Part shown: one piece after another, positions 59,888-64,000 of the stretch | Layout: every line of letters starts with the position of its first letter | Numbering within the stretch: position 1 is the first letter of the stretch | From: Bimastos eiseni | Lineage: Eukaryota; Annelida; Clitellata; Crassiclitellata; Lumbricidae | Reading direction: 5' to 3' | Assembly: GCA_959347315.1 (NCBI GenBank) | Contig: OY365807.1 | Coordinates: 37,721,645-37,785,644, forward strand | Length of the DNA stretch: 64,000 nucleotides | The notes under the pieces: generated by a model | Told to the model about the DNA's origin: nothing | The model's input: only the letters and a program-made list of their open reading frames with translations | The model's database searches: none | Position numbers and translations under genes: made by a program

Positions 59888-61175
59888 TAGGCTTGGGCAA
59901 ATTAATCGATTAATTGAGTTTTACTAATCAATTAATCGATTAATCGAAGGTCAAAATAAAACTCGATTAATCGATTAGTTGCCTACTACGCAGACCAACA
60001 GCGACATTGCTTGGCTGCTAGCAGGGTATTATGGTGGACGTCACGTGGCTGGCAATAAAGCCACCTGTGTCCCACAGCTACTGCCCTTCTAACTAAGTCT
60101 GAGGCCCTCATGCCTTGCGAAGTTGTGGGCAGATCCCATCCGAAAGAGGGCTTGGGTCAGGAAGGGCATCTGGTTATAAAAGCGTGGAGCTTCTGCAGCC
60201 GAAGTCTGGCCTAAAAATGCACCAAAAAAAATTACTTCTGCATCCCAAAGATCTTGGTGTGTATATATATATATATATATATGTCTAAAAACGACACTAA
60301 CCTTAACACTGACCCTAAACGACCCTCACGACATCTAACCTGACCAAAACGACCCTCACAGTGCATCAGCTGACCATAACCAATCGTAATGACGCATATT
60401 ACATATTTTAGGTGTTTTAGCAGTGCGCATGCGCCAATGGCTGGTTGCACACGCATAAAGGTAAATTTCGTATGGATTCGGCTGTAGAAGTAGAATTTTC
60501 GCTTATTTTTCGGTTGAAGTTTTGGCCACAGAAGATTTCTCCATTATAAAAGCATTTGCTCCAAACTGTTTAACGGAACAATGATAATTATAATTATAAT
60601 GAAGCCGCAAACGGTCACACTCACACTGCATGTAACAATGTTGTATGGGTTCGGCCATAGAAGTAGAATTTTCGTTTATTTTTGGGCCGAAGGTTTGACC
60701 GCAGAAGATTTATCTGTTATAAAAGCATTTGCTTCAAACTGTTCAATGGAACAATGATAATTATGATTATAATGAAACCGCAAACGGTCACACTCATGCG
60801 CCTACACTTTATTTGCGAAGAAACTGCATTGAAACATATTAAAAGGCGTTGATGTATCAAACACCAGGTGCGTGCCTGCATGTCATTGTCAGGTACTTAT
60901 TATGTCATACGCGTTATAAATAAGATTTCCATGATTAGTTTATGCGGGCTACCGTAATTCAGCATTTACTGAGGAACATAGTCAATAACACGAGTTGTGA
61001 TATTACTAATTGAGCTAATCGAACAATTGAGCCTATCGAACAATCGATTAGTATGCGATTAATCGATTAGTCGCCTACTAATCGATTAAACGCCTACTAA
61101 TCGATTAATCAAACTAATCGATTAACTGACGTGTACTAATCACAATTAGTAAAAGTCACTAATCGCCCAGGCCTA
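59888..61175. mobile_element. hAT-type element with ATCGATTAATCG arrays (Mastermind intron 1)
   Basis: The ends are TAGGCTTGGGCAAATTAATC and, right end reversed, TAGGCCTGGGCGATTAGTG. The flanks CTCAGAGA (59880-59887) and CTCTTAGA (61176-61183) agree at 6 of 8 positions. Both subterminal regions carry many ATCGATTA words, probable transposase-binding arrays. Inside, a unit of about 165 bp starting near GAAGTAGAATTTTCG is tandemly repeated (about 60483-60640 and 60660-60800). A LINE-like piece GGAAGGGCATCTGGTTA lies near 60158. No transposase frame was seen. Confidence 0.75.
60257..60283. repeat. (TA)n microsatellite inside the hAT element
   Basis: About 12 TA dinucleotides following GTGTG. 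Confidence 0.85.
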
Positions 61176-64000
61176 CTCTTAGACAAAGCACATTCATTTT
61201 GACCTGCTGTCTGACAGTTTTTCTGAACCAAGTACTACAGAATGACATATTAATGTCAACATGTGGACTATAGTCATTGGACTTTAGGAACAGACATGAT
61301 TCTTGTTGAGTGCCGTGACTAAGTTAGTTTTTAACCATTACTTTTGCAACTATCCTGGTATCCATTTATAATGAGGATAGCTCAGCTTGCCTAAGCATCA
61401 GGTAATGATTCAGTAGGCTGGAAATGGCCTGACAGGCATTGGCACTTGCATGCCCACCGTTGTCTGGTATCCCCATGGATGAAATTGTGCTTTAGTTTGT
61501 CTAAAAGTCCTTGACTTTCAGTTACTTTGCAAAATTGGAGATTACTTCTGCAAAACTTGATAGTGCTCATTAATGGGAATTAAAATGTTTAAAAATGAAC
61601 ACTACTTTGAGGAGTGTAAGCACTTCTGGCTTTAGATGATTTAAAAGCATGCAAGAATCTGTCCTAACAAGTTAGGGAAATGCATGGCTGCTGGAGGTTA
61701 AGGGTAATGCTAGCTATATGGTAGAGAGCCAACAGGCTGTGTTAAGTTGTACTTGGTAGTAAGTTGAGTAAACTTGTAAAGATTAACAAATTTATACAAA
61801 AATGTGGATCCAAGTGACTGAAAATGGATGTAAAGCTGCACTGAGATACATGATTTTTTGAAGTTTGCTGAAAGCACTTGCATGTCGAATTAGGTTTCTA
61901 ATCCTTATGTTCAGATGTCTTTTATGGCCTGCCTGCCTGCCTGCCTGCCTGTGCCTGCCTGCAGAACTTGGCTTCATGTTGTCCAGTTTAAGGACTATTT
62001 GAAAGTGAATCCTACTCTGCCTTATTTTGCTGGCATTCCCATCTTTGGCTTTGTGTTTAGCAAAGACCAGAATGGGTAGGAGGATGGCCGTGTGCGTGCC
62101 TATGTGGCGTGTCTGTTGTGGATAACACCTGCCTCCTGGTATAAAGGAGGATGTAATCTTGATGACCCACTGTGTTTGGCTGTGTGTGAACCGATTTTGG
62201 AAGGAAGCCGAGGTTATGGGAAACAGACATGCCTATTACATGCCGGCTTTATAGCCATATCAAATTATTATCTGTCACACTTTTACTTGTATTTTGTCAG
62301 AATTATTCTGCTGTGCTTGTCTATATATCATGGTAGAATATTGAGACAAAGCAGAAAGTGCAGTACTCAAGACACATCCAAACAATGTTTACCAAGTTTT
62401 GTTGGAATACTGAAGAAATATCTTAGTTATATTTGTTCAAGACATTGTATAGGTATTTAGCATCCTTATAAATGTATTCCACCTGGAAATGTATGCCTGG
62501 TTCTGTATGTCTAATTTATGGTAGTCTGTAAAACCCGAACTTTATATTTATTCAAAATGTGCTAGATTTGGAAGACCTGAACACCACATATGGGCATCAT
62601 GTTATAAACTTAAAACTGCAGAGAGCATAATAAATCGTATGCCCAAGTAGTTTCAAAGAATAAGGTCTAAATCATGAGCAGTTTAATGATCTTTTCTCTG
62701 GGATGCAATAAGAACAGCTGTGAATTCCTTCAAATGTTTTGTAACTGGTTTCATCCACCTAGTCATATGTTTTTCTTAATAAATCAGTTTCAGTCTTTGT
62801 TATTGTTTATTATTGTAATAATTATATATTTATTTATTTAATTTTGTTATTGGTGTACTGGTGGTTGTTGCTGTTTTGTCAAGTTTATTTATGGTCTAAT
62901 GGTCTAGTAGTTCAGTACAAGTAAACATTTTTTCATTTGCATGGCACCCAATGAGATAGAAGTTTAGGATGACCAGTGTGAACAGCAGGCAATTTTCAGC
63001 ATACATAGATGTTGCCTCAACCTACACCTTTTTTGTGACTTTATGCTCTGGTTCTGATTAGTGTAACTATAACACATTCCATGGATTATGGGTATGATGA
63101 TGGTAATGAGGATTTCTGCTGTTGTTGGTGATTACAGATGGTGGGTGGGTGATCTGGGACATTTGGATCTATACAAAGACATTATCTGTCTGAGGAGATT
63201 CCCTGCTTTGGATTATTATTGGCATTTATGGAGAGTTGGAGACTTGGGCTGTTGACAACGTGGCACTTCTTAAGAAATATAAACAACTCAAGTTTTATTT
63301 GGTGGCCTGGTGATGGTTAAAATGAGTTGGTAATGGCGTGGCGTTTCACCACTGCATCTGCAGGATTTTATAGGCTTTACTGTATATGGGAATTGGCAAG
63401 GCTATTTATCCAACTATTCGACTCATAGAATGGATTGCAATTTTGAGATTGCTGTAGTTAATTATTGATTTGTTCATTTGCCAGTGACCATCATCATCTG
63501 TGCCTTTTTATAGGACTTGTTCAGCATCTCGACATAGACAATCCGGTTACTGTATTTGGACATTATGTTGTGCTTAGTCTTGTAGGAACCCCAAGATTGG
63601 ATGCACATGGTATTTATTACACTTTGTTGTGTACTTTTTATTTCAGAGGGCATTGGAAAGTCTGCATTTTTTCTTGAATGAAATTGTGTGCTTTCTGGGT
63701 TCAGCCCATCACCTTTTCATGGGCATTATTTCTAACAGTCCGACCATTTAGCCTCTAAGGATTATAAAACCAGAGGACTGTTTGAAAACGGGTTTACTGG
63801 TTGGTTGGCTATAGAAACCCGGGTTTGGAGCAGGCCCTTAGCCAGAAATAAAGTGTAGGGAGTCAGAAAATATTCGAACTTTTGAGTCACGGCCACTCGA
63901 TGCGATGAGCGTACGCTACACTAAAGGACCTATGAATTTTGATCACATTTGATCACATTTATAACAGTTTTGATTTATATACAATGATATTTACAGCTAA
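61176..64000. other. Mastermind intron 1 continued, nothing recognised
   Basis: No glutamine-rich or other Mastermind-like exon was found, and the longest open frame (62092-62460) has no family motif. A (GCCT)n tract is at 61926-61962. The window ends inside this unassigned stretch. Confidence 0.4.
61926..61962. repeat. (GCCT)n microsatellite
   Basis: About eight GCCT units, interrupted once by GTGCCT. Confidence 0.9.

Noticed and set aside
62092..62460. 122-codon frame near the right end
   Set aside because: Cysteine- and hydrophobic-rich without any motif; no splice or codon evidence for a Mastermind exon.

Overview
The window is animal nuclear DNA: intron-bearing genes, long introns, microsatellites and many kinds of transposon. 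The protein set (a PrRP/sNPF-type neuropeptide receptor, PRDX3, CDC25, a TSSC4-like factor, Mastermind) and the frequent octamer TAGGCCTA suggest a marine invertebrate, most likely a deuterostome such as an echinoderm. That placement is inference; no species was identified.

Layout. 0.4-1.8 kb: a decayed LINE, then one exon of a rhodopsin-family GPCR on the minus strand. 1.8-10.9 kb: intergenic, with LINE scraps, a probable solo LTR (4936-5845), a foldback-like element of iterated inverted units (5975-7030) and large microsatellites. 10.9-18.5 kb: a complete mitochondrial peroxiredoxin gene (PRDX3) in seven exons, 227 aa. 20.75-42.1 kb: a complete CDC25 phosphatase gene in nine exons, 590 aa, whose exon phases all agree and whose introns hold most of the transposons. 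42.1-47.7 kb: long 3' flank with hAT and MITE-like insertions. 48.4-49.5 kb: a TSSC4-like gene on the minus strand with an uninterrupted coding exon. 54.75-55.02 kb: the first coding exon of a Mastermind (MAML) Notch co-activator; its other exons lie beyond 64 kb or were not recognised. The rest is Mastermind intron 1, with a LINE mosaic and a hAT element.

The genes do not form a pathway. PRDX3 removes mitochondrial peroxide, CDC25 activates CDKs, TSSC4 assists U5 snRNP assembly and Mastermind activates Notch targets. TSSC4 and Mastermind are head to head. The most unusual points are two GC-AG introns (one each in PRDX3 and CDC25, both with donor GCAAGT), a 13-nt mini-exon-like segment in CDC25 intron 4 that would break the frame, a 70-bp tandem duplication over the PRDX3 stop codon, a near-perfect 37-bp hairpin in PRDX3 intron 6, the foldback-unit family at 6 kb and 50.7 kb, and six hAT-type insertions whose 8-bp target duplications can still be read. 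All exon structures were inferred by eye from reading frame, splice signals and remembered family motifs; no alignment or transcript was available.
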